DNA from: Candidatus Sifarchaeum marinoarchaea
GTDB taxonomy: Archaea; Asgardarchaeota; Sifarchaeia; Borrarchaeales; Borrarchaeaceae
NCBI GenBank assembly: GCA_016294985.1
Contig: JAECRW010000021.1
Coordinates: 1-15,904, forward strand
DNA: 15,904 nt
Reading direction: 5' to 3'
Shown: in pieces, positions 1-5,532 of the stretch
Layout of the letters: each line of letters starts with the position of its first letter
How positions within the stretch are numbered: the first letter of the stretch is position 1
Notes under the pieces: model-generated
The model's database searches: none
The model's input: the letters and a program-made list of their open reading frames with translations, nothing else
What the model was told of the DNA's origin: nothing
Translations under genes and position numbers: made by a program

Positions 1-243
1 AATCGTTCTATATTGAAGAATAGAAAGGGATTCAAACCGTCAATTAGGAGACAGCGGTACCAGTTGCAACCCCACGATGTGGTAAGCTATAATGGAAAAC
101 TATACAAAGTCAAAGGCGTCTTCAATTATGGAACATGGGTACGATTAAGTAATTCAAACGGAGCTGGCGTAAACACTAATATTAAAAACGTGGAGTTGTT
201 GAAATATGGAAAAGGATTGGTATTTACGTTTGAAAACAACTAA
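1..243 (+). CDS. IscB-like HNH/RuvC nuclease, C-terminal part (5' end outside window)
   Basis: The reading frame is open from base 1 to a TAA at 241-243, so this is the 3' end of a gene beginning before the window; the TTG at 13 is not a credible start. The visible part (about 80 residues) has a basic patch followed by IRRQRYQLQPHDVV, then a small beta domain with the pattern Y-GKLYKVKG-FNYG-WVRL and a KYGKG tail. I recognise this as the C-terminal region of IscB-like HNH endonucleases of IS200/IS605-type elements, RNA-guided nucleases related to Cas9. The RuvC and HNH domains would lie upstream and cannot be checked. Two right-end-type hairpins follow directly (248-289 and 342-362), which supports a mobile-element origin. 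The family call rests on pattern memory of the C-terminal domain only. Confidence 0.55.
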   Translation, partial: NRSILKNRKGFKPSIRRQRYQLQPHDVVSYNGKLYKVKGVFNYGTWVRLSNSNGAGVNTNIKNVELLKYGKGLVFTFENN

Positions 244-247
244 TATA

Positions 248-289
248 CCGCAATTCATCTCCACCCTGGCGGATGGAATCTTCTTGCGG
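248..289 (+). repeat. Imperfect hairpin after the IscB-like gene, IS200/IS605 right-end type
   Basis: CCGCAA (248-253) pairs perfectly with TTGCGG (284-289). Inside, CCACCC and GGATGG form a second imperfect stem separated by an internal loop. It begins five bases after the stop codon of the IscB-like gene. Hairpins of this layout (CGCAATTC...TTCTTGCGG) are typical of the right ends of IS200/IS605-group elements, where the transposase TnpA recognises a structured single strand. The hairpin is visible in the sequence; the element assignment is from family knowledge. Confidence 0.55.
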
Positions 290-341
290 AGGTCAGATAA
301 ATTACAAATCTAATGCCAAGTTTAAGGAATGAGGTCAACTA

Positions 342-362
342 CCCCACCCTGAAGGGAAGGGG
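342..362 (+). repeat. Second subterminal hairpin, IS200/IS605/IS1341 right-end type
   Basis: CCCC-A-CCCT-GA-AGGG-AA-GGGG forms two stacked 4-bp stems with a small internal loop. It is preceded by GGTCAACTA and followed by CTTCC. The string GTCAACTACCCCACCCT with a GGGGCTTCC partner is a frequent right-end signature of TnpB/IscB-carrying elements. A second such hairpin only 53 bases after the first suggests either a two-hairpin end or two overlapping element remnants. Confidence 0.5.
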
Positions 363-391
363 CTTCCAGAGGCGAGAGTTGTGAATTGAGA

Positions 392-469
392 ATGGTAGAC
401 TTATATCAAACCGAAGATTGGAAAGCAGAGAAGCATGTGCTGGTAATTGCAGAATTACTGGCGAAATAG
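392..469 (+). pseudogene. Truncated N-terminal copy of the superoxide reductase gene
   Basis: ATG at 392 to TAG at 467-469 encodes 25 residues beginning MVDLYQTEDWKAEKHVLVI. This lines up with MAALYQTADWKTEKHIPVI at the start of the intact superoxide reductase at 554. About 45 of the first 58 bases agree, and many differences fall in third codon positions. The similarity extends a few bases upstream (GTGAAT..AGAATGG) and stops after the ATT-G of the VI motif; a stop follows seven codons later. The conserved stretch includes the EKH motif that supplies the first histidine ligand, but all other iron ligands are absent. It lies about 30 bases after the IS-type hairpin, so an insertion or deletion linked to the element may have destroyed a second sor copy. 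A leader peptide that merely resembles the gene is less likely. Confidence 0.65.
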
Positions 470-553
470 CCTGCGAATTATTGACGCATTAGAATAATTA
501 ATAAGGAATAATTTACAAATAATTCGACATCAACAAGGATAGGTGAATCAAGA

Positions 554-925
554 ATGGCGGCTTTATATCAAACTGCTGATTGGAAAACAGAGAAACATAT
601 TCCAGTAATTGATGACCCTGTGAAAGAAGGAGATCTTTTCAAGGTAACCGTTAGTGTTGGTAAAGAGATAGCCCATCCGAATACTACTCAGCATCATATC
701 CGATGGATAGACTTAATTTTCTGGCCTGAAGGCGAAAAATTCCCGTACCAAATTGGCAAAACAGAATTCCTTGCTCATGGTGAATCAACTCAAGGCCCAG
801 ATACTAGCACCGTATATACCCACCATACAACCGTGTTTGCCTTCAAGACAGAAAAGAAGGGAAAATTAATTGCAACCTCTCATTGCAACATTCATGGTCT
901 TTGGCAAAGCGAAAAAGAATTATAG
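554..925 (+). CDS. sor: Superoxide reductase (neelaredoxin type)
   Basis: This small cytoplasmic non-haem iron enzyme reduces superoxide to hydrogen peroxide without producing oxygen, protecting anaerobes. The protein is 123 residues, like the single-domain archaeal enzymes (about 124), and lacks the N-terminal rubredoxin-like domain of desulfoferrodoxins. All expected Fe(His)4Cys ligands are present at the canonical spacing: H15 in EKH, H41 in EIAHPN, H47 in TTQHH, C111 and H114 in SHCNIHGLW. E13 and K14 correspond to the residues that shape the sixth-ligand and active-site pocket. The start is supported by AGGATAGGTG shortly upstream and by the alignment with the fragment at 392. A T8 run at 970-977 may terminate transcription. 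The electron donor (often rubredoxin) is not in this window. It appears intact and functional. Confidence 0.93.
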   Translation: MAALYQTADWKTEKHIPVIDDPVKEGDLFKVTVSVGKEIAHPNTTQHHIRWIDLIFWPEGEKFPYQIGKTEFLAHGESTQGPDTSTVYTHHTTVFAFKTEKKGKLIATSHCNIHGLWQSEKEL

Positions 926-969
926 GTTTAGTGAACGTTAGTCTGTAAGCAACAAAATCTTAAAAGAAC

Positions 970-977
970 TTTTTTTT
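970..977 (+). terminator. T-run after sor
   Basis: Eight consecutive T residues lie 45 bases after the sor stop, followed by another pyrimidine-rich stretch. Archaeal RNA polymerase commonly terminates on U-runs without a strong hairpin; no convincing stem is needed or seen. Confidence 0.4.
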
Positions 978-1075
978 CTTCTAACGCTAGCAGCTTTCTT
1001 TTAAATCACTTCTTTTTTGAATTCATTGTAATGTAAAATGATGAGAAGTATCTAAATTTTTTAAAGTATTAACGC

Positions 1076-1087
1076 TTTACATAAAAG
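1076..1087 (+). promoter_or_regulatory. TATA-like box upstream of the HdrD-like gene
   Basis: TTTACATAAAAG lies 41-52 bases before the ATG at 1128. A start about 25 bases downstream would leave a short leader of roughly 20 bases, which contains the GGTGAT ribosome binding site at 1119-1124 (4 bases before ATG at 1128, counting from the GGTGA core). It is an inference from archaeal promoter geometry. Confidence 0.35.
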
Positions 1088-1127
1088 AGTAGGGACGTAA
1101 ACAGGGGAGTATCCTTACGGTGATCCT

Positions 1128-2285
1128 ATGACTAAACTAAAAGATGTCTGGTCTGACGCCGACAAATGCATGCGCTGCGCTAACTGTCTAGCAAGTTGTC
1201 CCGTTTTGACAACTGCAGGATTTAGCGTATTTCCTGGTCCTCGAAATGTGATGAGTGAAGCTCCAAGACCATTCGAAGAAATTAATGCAACACAGGACCT
1301 CTTTCATCTCTGCACAACTTGCGGACATTGCAGAGAAGTCTGTCCCTCCGGAATAAATACACCGCAAGCGATGAGCCTCTTGAGAAGTGCGGTCGTTGAA
1401 AAGGGCTACGAAGATTTCTATATTCAATCAGCCGCAAAATCCACAAAGAAATTTAAGAATCCATACACAAAGGAGCAAAGCGAGCGATGTGAATGGTCAC
1501 AAGGCTTCAAATTTTCTAATACTTCAAAAATCTTATTTTATGCTGGTTGTACTTATTCCTTTAATTATCCAGATGTGCTGAAATCAACAATAAATATCCT
1601 CCATCAAGCAGATATAGAAGTCCAGTACCTTCAGGAGAATGAAGAATGTTGTGGAATCATGCTATATGATGGCGGTTATCTTGAGGAGTTTCAAGCTCAA
1701 TTAGAGGCCAACATAAAGAGATTTGAGGGAGCTGGTATAGATCTGCTCGTAACACCCTGTCCCGGCTGTTTTGGAATGATCAAGCGAGAATATCAAAAGT
1801 TTGCAAACTACAATTTTCACGTACAACATTTTACAGAGTTTTTAGTAGATCTTATTAATCAAGGTAAATTAAAATTTAAAAATTGTGACGCTACAGTAAC
1901 TTGGCATGATCCATGTCATTTATCACGGAAAATGCGCGTTTTTGATGAACCAAGACAAATTATTGAATCAATTCCGGGCTTGAAATTCAAAGAAATGCCA
2001 AATACAAAATATGATAGTTTTTGTTGTGGTGCAGGTGGTGCAGTACTCGCATCTAGAGCCGACATCTCTATAAAATTGGCCATGCGACGCATAAAAGAAG
2101 CTCAAAACATTGGTGCCGATATAATCTTGACGATGTGTCCCGCATGTGAATCTATTTTAGAAAAGGCAATTCGCTATCTCGCTTGGGAGGATGAGGATGA
2201 TGAGGATGATGAAGAATTTAAACTCTCTGATTCAAGTTTGAAATTAATGGATCTGTCTACGCTAATTTCCCAGTGTATTCATTGA
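1128..2285 (+). CDS. HdrD/GlpC-family iron-sulfur protein with two CCG domains
   Basis: This is a 385-residue electron-transfer protein. An N-terminal ferredoxin-like domain carries two four-cysteine motifs for [4Fe-4S] clusters: C14/C17/C20/C24 and C62/C65/C68/C72. Two CCG (cysteine-rich) domains follow: ECCG near 174 with CPGC near 211, and FCCG at 299-301 with CPAC near 337. This is the layout of HdrD, GlpC, LldE and GlcF, which relay electrons between a dehydrogenase and quinone, a thiol/disulfide or other carriers. The CHLSRKMRVFDEPRQIIE segment before the second CCG resembles HdrD more than E. coli GlpC. A run of acidic residues (about 351-361) interrupts the C-terminus. There is no membrane segment. 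The GGTGAT site sits at ideal spacing before the ATG. It is monocistronic here, with no HdrE, flavoprotein or cytochrome partner beside it. A role as electron acceptor for GlpA/GlpB encoded at 9932-12882 is possible but unproven. Confidence 0.85.
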   Translation: MTKLKDVWSDADKCMRCANCLASCPVLTTAGFSVFPGPRNVMSEAPRPFEEINATQDLFHLCTTCGHCREVCPSGINTPQAMSLLRSAVVEKGYEDFYIQSAAKSTKKFKNPYTKEQSERCEWSQGFKFSNTSKILFYAGCTYSFNYPDVLKSTINILHQADIEVQYLQENEECCGIMLYDGGYLEEFQAQLEANIKRFEGAGIDLLVTPCPGCFGMIKREYQKFANYNFHVQHFTEFLVDLINQGKLKFKNCDATVTWHDPCHLSRKMRVFDEPRQIIESIPGLKFKEMPNTKYDSFCCGAGGAVLASRADISIKLAMRRIKEAQNIGADIILTMCPACESILEKAIRYLAWEDEDDEDDEEFKLSDSSLKLMDLSTLISQCIH

Positions 2286-2296
2286 TTTCATGTCCT

Positions 2297-2310
2297 ATTT
2301 TTTGATTTTT
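2297..2310 (+). terminator. T-rich terminator after the HdrD-like gene
   Basis: TATTTTTTGATTTTT starts about 12 bases after the stop codon and is consistent with U-rich archaeal termination. It also separates the gene from the converging transposon-derived ORF. Confidence 0.4.
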
Positions 2311-2433
2311 CGTTCATCAAAACTGAAGAAATTCCGACGAAAGCGAGAGTTATCAATTCTTTGCCGATTTTTGTATATTTTTCAACTATAAAATATGTGA
2401 GGCAAAAAGAGGTCATACCAACCTTACAATCAT

Positions 2434-3959
2434 TTATAAAAATGCGGAATTAGTGATAAACTCCCACATTCTATAATAATTATCAATCTTTCCGTAGAAG
2501 GAAAAACCAGCCTTAAGGTTATCAGGCTGTTCACTCGTCACCGAGTTCAAGACATACTTCATTAATACTGTTTTTTTTAATATTTCTGCAGTCTTGAAGG
2601 AGGTTATCCTGCTGTGCTTGAAGAGGTCATGGATCATTGACCATTGACGGTAAGGACTGCTCTTTTTCAAACGGGGCTCGATAAACTCCCCGACTTGTGA
2701 GAACACCCAATTGTAAACGGTTGGAAATATTTCCTTGAAGCCCAAGCCCCTTCGAGCTATTACATAACTTGCGAGGTTATGTACCGACAAATTATGTAAT
2801 CCTGAATATTTGTATTTACCTATTATTGAACTATATCCTGGAAATACCTTTCTGAAGGAAACACCACACTTTTTACACTTGCGTTCTAGTAATTTTAAGG
2901 CGGTGGTCTTCAAATTGCTCAGTTTTCGATTGAGTTTCTTGTTATATGAAAATTCTTGGTCTAGTTGTAAATCCTCGACTACGATCCCTTTATGTTTATT
3001 AATGCAATAATTGACAACTTTATCCATCTTATAAGAAATATAGTCTGTTCTCTTATCTTTTCTATAGGTGTGAAGGTTGCCAAACGATATGGTCTGATAT
3101 GAGAGTAAGTTGCCGTAAAGATCTACATTGGTTAAGGCAACAAAGTTATATTAAAATCCAATCCAATTGCACCAGTTTCGTACCCGTAGCGTGGTGTTGG
3201 TGCTGGAATCTCATAGGAAACATGAATATAATATCGTAATTTATCCTTAATTAACTGTCTTTTTACGGACACTGTGTATTTTTCTGCACTAAGAATTTCT
3301 TTAAACCATTTTTCCTGAACATGATTTACTGACATTGGTATAATAAGCCATTTGCGTCCTTTTTGCTTAGTAAATGTGCGTATCTTAACTTGTTTACCTT
3401 CTAATATTTTGATATACCAGTTTCTTGCACCTTTTTGCTTTACTCCTACACAACTAAAGGAGGAATCTCGCTGTATTCTAAATTTTTCTTTACTTATTTT
3501 ACCACGTAATCTTTCTCTGAATAATGTCTTCCCACCGAACACGACAGGTTCTAGTTGTAAGTTTTGTATTTTAGCCATTATCGATGATCTACTCGCATAT
3601 AACCCTTTCAACCTTCTGTCATGTAAATCTATATTTTTTATTTTGTTGATTTTTTTGATTATTGTTTGCAGTTGCTGTGTCATATATTTACGTCGCTTCT
3701 TTAGCCATGTCTTTTGTGCTTCCAGTGTCGCCTTGGTATCAATTAAAATCGCGTTAACATAGGGATTGTTATGACAAACACTCATTAAACATTGCTGGAT
3801 GTTTTTACCCTCGCCAAATCGCTCAGTAATATATTTTTCTCCATAAAACAACAGTTTATAGCCGATTCGTTTTACTCGATTGTATATAGTTAATATCTCA
3901 TGGAGCTTACGTTCCTGTGTCGTGTCTGGATAAATTCTGAATTTGACCGTGTGTATCAT
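2434..3959 (-). pseudogene. tnpB: tnpB-type (IS605 OrfB) gene broken by a single-base frameshift
   Basis: The gene reads from ATG at 3959 and stops at 3132 just after the RuvC-I motif (AIGLDFN). One base is missing or miscalled around 3140-3144; shifting frame there restores VALTNVDLYGNLLSYQT and continues without stops to 2434. The joined product would be about 508 residues, long for TnpB (often near 400). RuvC-II is seen in GIVVEDLQ, and the C-terminal block in SVHNLASYVIARRGLGF, where a histidine stands at the place expected to hold the third acidic residue in classic TnpB. Only one CxxC (CKKC) is visible rather than a full four-cysteine zinc finger. TnpB proteins are RNA-guided nucleases of IS200/IS605 elements, ancestral to Cas12. 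No tnpA is nearby. GAGAGAGT precedes the start. The break is recent or a sequencing error, because the rest of the frame is clean. Confidence 0.82.
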
Positions 3960-4044
3960 TTTTCATCTTACTCTCTCTGAGATTCTAACGAAGGTTTTTT
4001 CGGGTGTGTCAAAGTTCTCCCCATTTTCCTTCCTCTTAATCTAT

Positions 4045-4053
4045 GTTATAAAG
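4045..4053 (-). promoter_or_regulatory. TATA-like box for the tnpB-type gene
   Basis: On the minus strand this reads CTTTATAAC, about 90 bases before the ATG at 3959, which would place a transcription start near 4023. The same bases read on the plus strand (GTTATAAAG) could also serve rightward transcription, so the direction is uncertain. Confidence 0.3.
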
Positions 4054-4056
4054 CCC

Positions 4057-4076
4057 GCTATTTTTTAAAAAATAGC
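4057..4076. repeat. Perfect 20-bp palindrome
   Basis: GCTATTTTTT is followed directly by its reverse complement AAAAAATAGC. It lies between the divergent tnpB-type and SIS genes, next to the TATA-like box at 4045. It could be a transcription-factor site, a mobile-element end, or a symmetrical termination structure. There are no further copies in the window that I can see. Confidence 0.5.
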
Positions 4077-4164
4077 AAATTCAAAAAGAAAACGCGCACT
4101 AATACTCAGAATTTAATCATAAAGAAACCGACTAAAATAATAAGCGTTTAATTATTCATACAAA

Positions 4165-4172
4165 CTATAAAG
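4165..4172 (+). promoter_or_regulatory. Candidate TATA box for the SIS-domain gene
   Basis: CTATAAAG lies in an A/T-rich context 121-128 bases before the ATG at 4293. Transcription would start near 4194, giving a leader of about 100 bases that contains a short ORF (4196-4264) and the hairpin at 4270-4286. Other TATA-like strings (for instance near 4214) cannot be excluded. Confidence 0.35.
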
Positions 4173-4195
4173 AATTCTTGGTGGTCAACACGACA

Positions 4196-4264
4196 ATGAT
4201 GAAGATACCAATAGATTTAAGTATCAGAAACTATAGTTCGATGTGGATATACTATCTATTGTAA
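4196..4264 (+). CDS. Possible 22-residue leader ORF before the SIS gene
   Basis: Two consecutive ATGs at 4196 and 4199 open a 22-codon frame ending in TAA at 4262-4264, five bases before the hairpin that covers the SIS-gene ribosome binding site. The product, MMKIPIDLSIRNYSSMWIYYLL, is hydrophobic and aromatic at its end. GGTGG lies 11 bases upstream, rather far, but the predicted transcription start (about 4194) would make the ORF nearly leaderless. An ORF this short can arise by chance; only its position between promoter and hairpin makes it notable. Confidence 0.2.
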   Translation: MMKIPIDLSIRNYSSMWIYYLL

Positions 4265-4269
4265 AGGTA

Positions 4270-4286
4270 ACACCCCAACGGGGTGT
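4270..4286 (+). promoter_or_regulatory. Hairpin enclosing the ribosome binding site of the SIS gene
   Basis: ACACCCC (4270-4276), loop AAC, GGGGTGT (4280-4286) form a perfect 7-bp stem that ends six bases before the ATG at 4293. The GGGGTG strand is the only Shine-Dalgarno-like sequence at a workable distance, so the hairpin would hide it. This suggests control of translation by structure, temperature or upstream translation. No ligand-binding domain is visible, so I do not call a riboswitch. Confidence 0.5.
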
Positions 4287-4292
4287 GTATAA

Positions 4293-5477
4293 ATGGATTC
4301 TGTTGTGAAGCCACTGCAGGAAAACCATGTGGAAGTATTTGAGACTTCTGTTCGACTTTTAATGGACCAGGGAAAAGCAGCGGTGAACTCAATACTCAGA
4401 AGTCCAGACAGTTTTCAAGAAATCTGTGAAACGTTAAAAGTAGCTAAAACAGAAGAAAAAGTCATCCACATTACAGGAATGGGACGATCCGGAAAAGCAG
4501 GAATGCTAATAGGCGAATTGCTAAAGAATATTGGTTTTCGGGTGAGCTATATTGGGAAAACACTTGCGCGACCAATTAGAGAGGGAGATGTAGCGATCGC
4601 TTTTTCGGGAAGTGGTTGGACACGGGAGACATGCGCAGATGTGGATTTTGCTATAAGAAAAGGCGCTACAATTCTAGGTGTTACAGCAGACCTAAGATCG
4701 AAAATAGGAAGAATTTCAGATATCAACATTAAACTGCCAGGGAAAAAGGACATTCCAGAAGGATCTAGATACGTTACAAAGCAACTTGAGCAAATTATTG
4801 CAACACCACTAGCACCAATGGGAACTGTATTCGAATTGAACGTAATTCTTTTTGGAGCGGGACTGTTAGGGGGTCTGAATTCTACTTCAGATTATATAAG
4901 TGGATATGAAACTGTCACAAAAAAGATTTTACATGAGCTTGATTGGACACTATCGGATCTTTTAAGCTATGAAAACAATAAAGCGCAGCTCATCAGTGTA
5001 ATAAAACTTTTTGAAGATACAATTATGCATAAATATCGCACTTATTGGATTGGTGCAGGATTAACAGATATCATTGCTGGAATGCACGCGATGAGATTTC
5101 AACATCTAAAGACAGAAGTCGAACAAACCTATGAGTGGCGTTTTCGCGATAAAAATGATCTATTGATCGCCATAAGTGGAAGCGGAGAAACTCCACCTGT
5201 TTTACATTATGCCAGTGAAGCTAGAGAAATTGGCATGCAAGTGCTAGGGCTCACAGCCTTTATGCCTTCTTCACTCAGTAATAAGTGTACACACGTCCTT
5301 GTCGTACATGGCCGCGAATATCGCGAATCTGCTCACAATAAGAGAATCAATAGTTCTGCAGAACTATTTATTCCAGCCTTTGAATATTCTGCCGCTAATA
5401 TCCTAGATGGGATTGCTGCACAATTAGCGTTCAACCTTGGGATGTCCGAACCCGAAATGGAACACGAACACGCTTAA
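4293..5477 (+). CDS. Tandem two-SIS-domain protein, 6-phospho-3-hexuloisomerase-like
   Basis: The protein has 394 residues and two sugar isomerase (SIS) domains in one chain. Domain 1 (about 25-195) has GMGRSGKAG (62-70), SGSGWTRE (105-112) and the segment APMGTVFELNVILF (174-187), very close to hexuloisomerase. Domain 2 (about 230-385) has an altered first loop (GAGLTD), SGSGETPP (295-302) and the tail LGMSEPEMEHEHA, which matches the C-terminus of archaeal 6-phospho-3-hexuloisomerase including its conserved histidine. Stand-alone hexuloisomerases are about 180-200 residues and work with 3-hexulose-6-phosphate synthase in the ribulose monophosphate pathway, which many archaea use to make pentoses. 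No synthase gene is seen here. The two halves are diverged, so one may be catalytic and the other structural or sensory. Substrate is inferred; another aldose/ketose phosphate isomerase role is possible. Confidence 0.78.
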   Translation: MDSVVKPLQENHVEVFETSVRLLMDQGKAAVNSILRSPDSFQEICETLKVAKTEEKVIHITGMGRSGKAGMLIGELLKNIGFRVSYIGKTLARPIREGDVAIAFSGSGWTRETCADVDFAIRKGATILGVTADLRSKIGRISDINIKLPGKKDIPEGSRYVTKQLEQIIATPLAPMGTVFELNVILFGAGLLGGLNSTSDYISGYETVTKKILHELDWTLSDLLSYENNKAQLISVIKLFEDTIMHKYRTYWIGAGLTDIIAGMHAMRFQHLKTEVEQTYEWRFRDKNDLLIAISGSGETPPVLHYASEAREIGMQVLGLTAFMPSSLSNKCTHVLVVHGREYRESAHNKRINSSAELFIPAFEYSAANILDGIAAQLAFNLGMSEPEMEHEHA

Positions 5478-5513
5478 GAACAAAATTGTTCTTTCCCTGG
5501 TCCCTTTTTTTTA
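5476..5513 (+). terminator. Hairpin plus T-run after the SIS gene
   Basis: AAGAACAA (5476-5483) and TTGTTCTT (5486-5493) form an 8-bp stem with a tiny loop that begins within the stop codon; about a dozen bases later comes a T8 run (5505-5512). This resembles an intrinsic terminator and separates the SIS gene from the converging MoeB-like gene. Confidence 0.5.
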
Positions 5514-5532
5514 TTATAAAGCACTATCAGAG

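Larger units (their letters stand above)
1..390 (+). mobile_element. Right part of an IS200/IS605-group (IscB-type) element
   Basis: This is the 3' end of an IscB-like gene plus two right-end-type hairpins. The left end and any tnpA lie outside the window. The right boundary is not defined; it must fall between the second hairpin (ending 362) and the superoxide-reductase fragment starting at 392. Nothing here tells whether the element is still mobile. Confidence 0.45.
244..553. other. Region between the IscB-like gene and sor: element end, gene fragment, promoter
   Basis: It holds the two hairpins (248-289, 342-362), the sor fragment (392-469) and an AT-rich stretch (about 480-520) with TTTACAAATA near 509, a possible TATA-like element for the intact superoxide reductase gene. 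I see no other ORF or RNA gene. Confidence 0.45.
3960..4292. other. Divergent intergenic region upstream of the tnpB-type and SIS genes
   Basis: It holds, from left to right, the tnpB leader, a TATA-like box (4045-4053), a 20-bp palindrome (4057-4076), an AT-rich stretch, a TATA-like box (4165-4172), a possible leader ORF (4196-4264) and a hairpin over the ribosome binding site (4270-4286). There is no tRNA or other recognisable RNA gene. The left end of the tnpB element must also lie here but is not identifiable. Confidence 0.4.

Noticed and set aside
244..553. CRISPR array or tRNA in the intergenic regions
   Set aside because: No regularly spaced repeats anywhere in the window, and no cloverleaf, T-loop GTTCRA or CCA end was found in the gaps.
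1188..1427. Minus-strand ORF inside the HdrD-like gene
   Set aside because: It is antisense to the cluster-binding cysteine motifs and has no family resemblance or ribosome binding site.
1128..2285. Calling the iron-sulfur protein GlpC outright
   Set aside because: Domain layout fits, but the sequence around the second CCG domain looks closer to HdrD and it is 7.6 kb from glpAB on the other strand; only the family is supported.
3352..3762. 136-codon plus-strand ORF opposite the tnpB-type gene
   Set aside because: Hydrophobic appearance comes from the complement of Lys/Asn-rich codons; no signal peptide logic or ribosome binding site.
2326..3995. Imperfect direct repeat GAAATTCCGACGAAAG / GAGATTCTAACGAAGG flanking the tnpB-type gene
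   Set aside because: Only about 12 of 16 bases agree and the spacing to the gene ends differs; not enough to call element ends or a target duplication.
4270..4286. Riboswitch upstream of the SIS gene
   Set aside because: Only a simple hairpin is visible; no multi-helix aptamer resembling a known class can be drawn in the 100-base leader.
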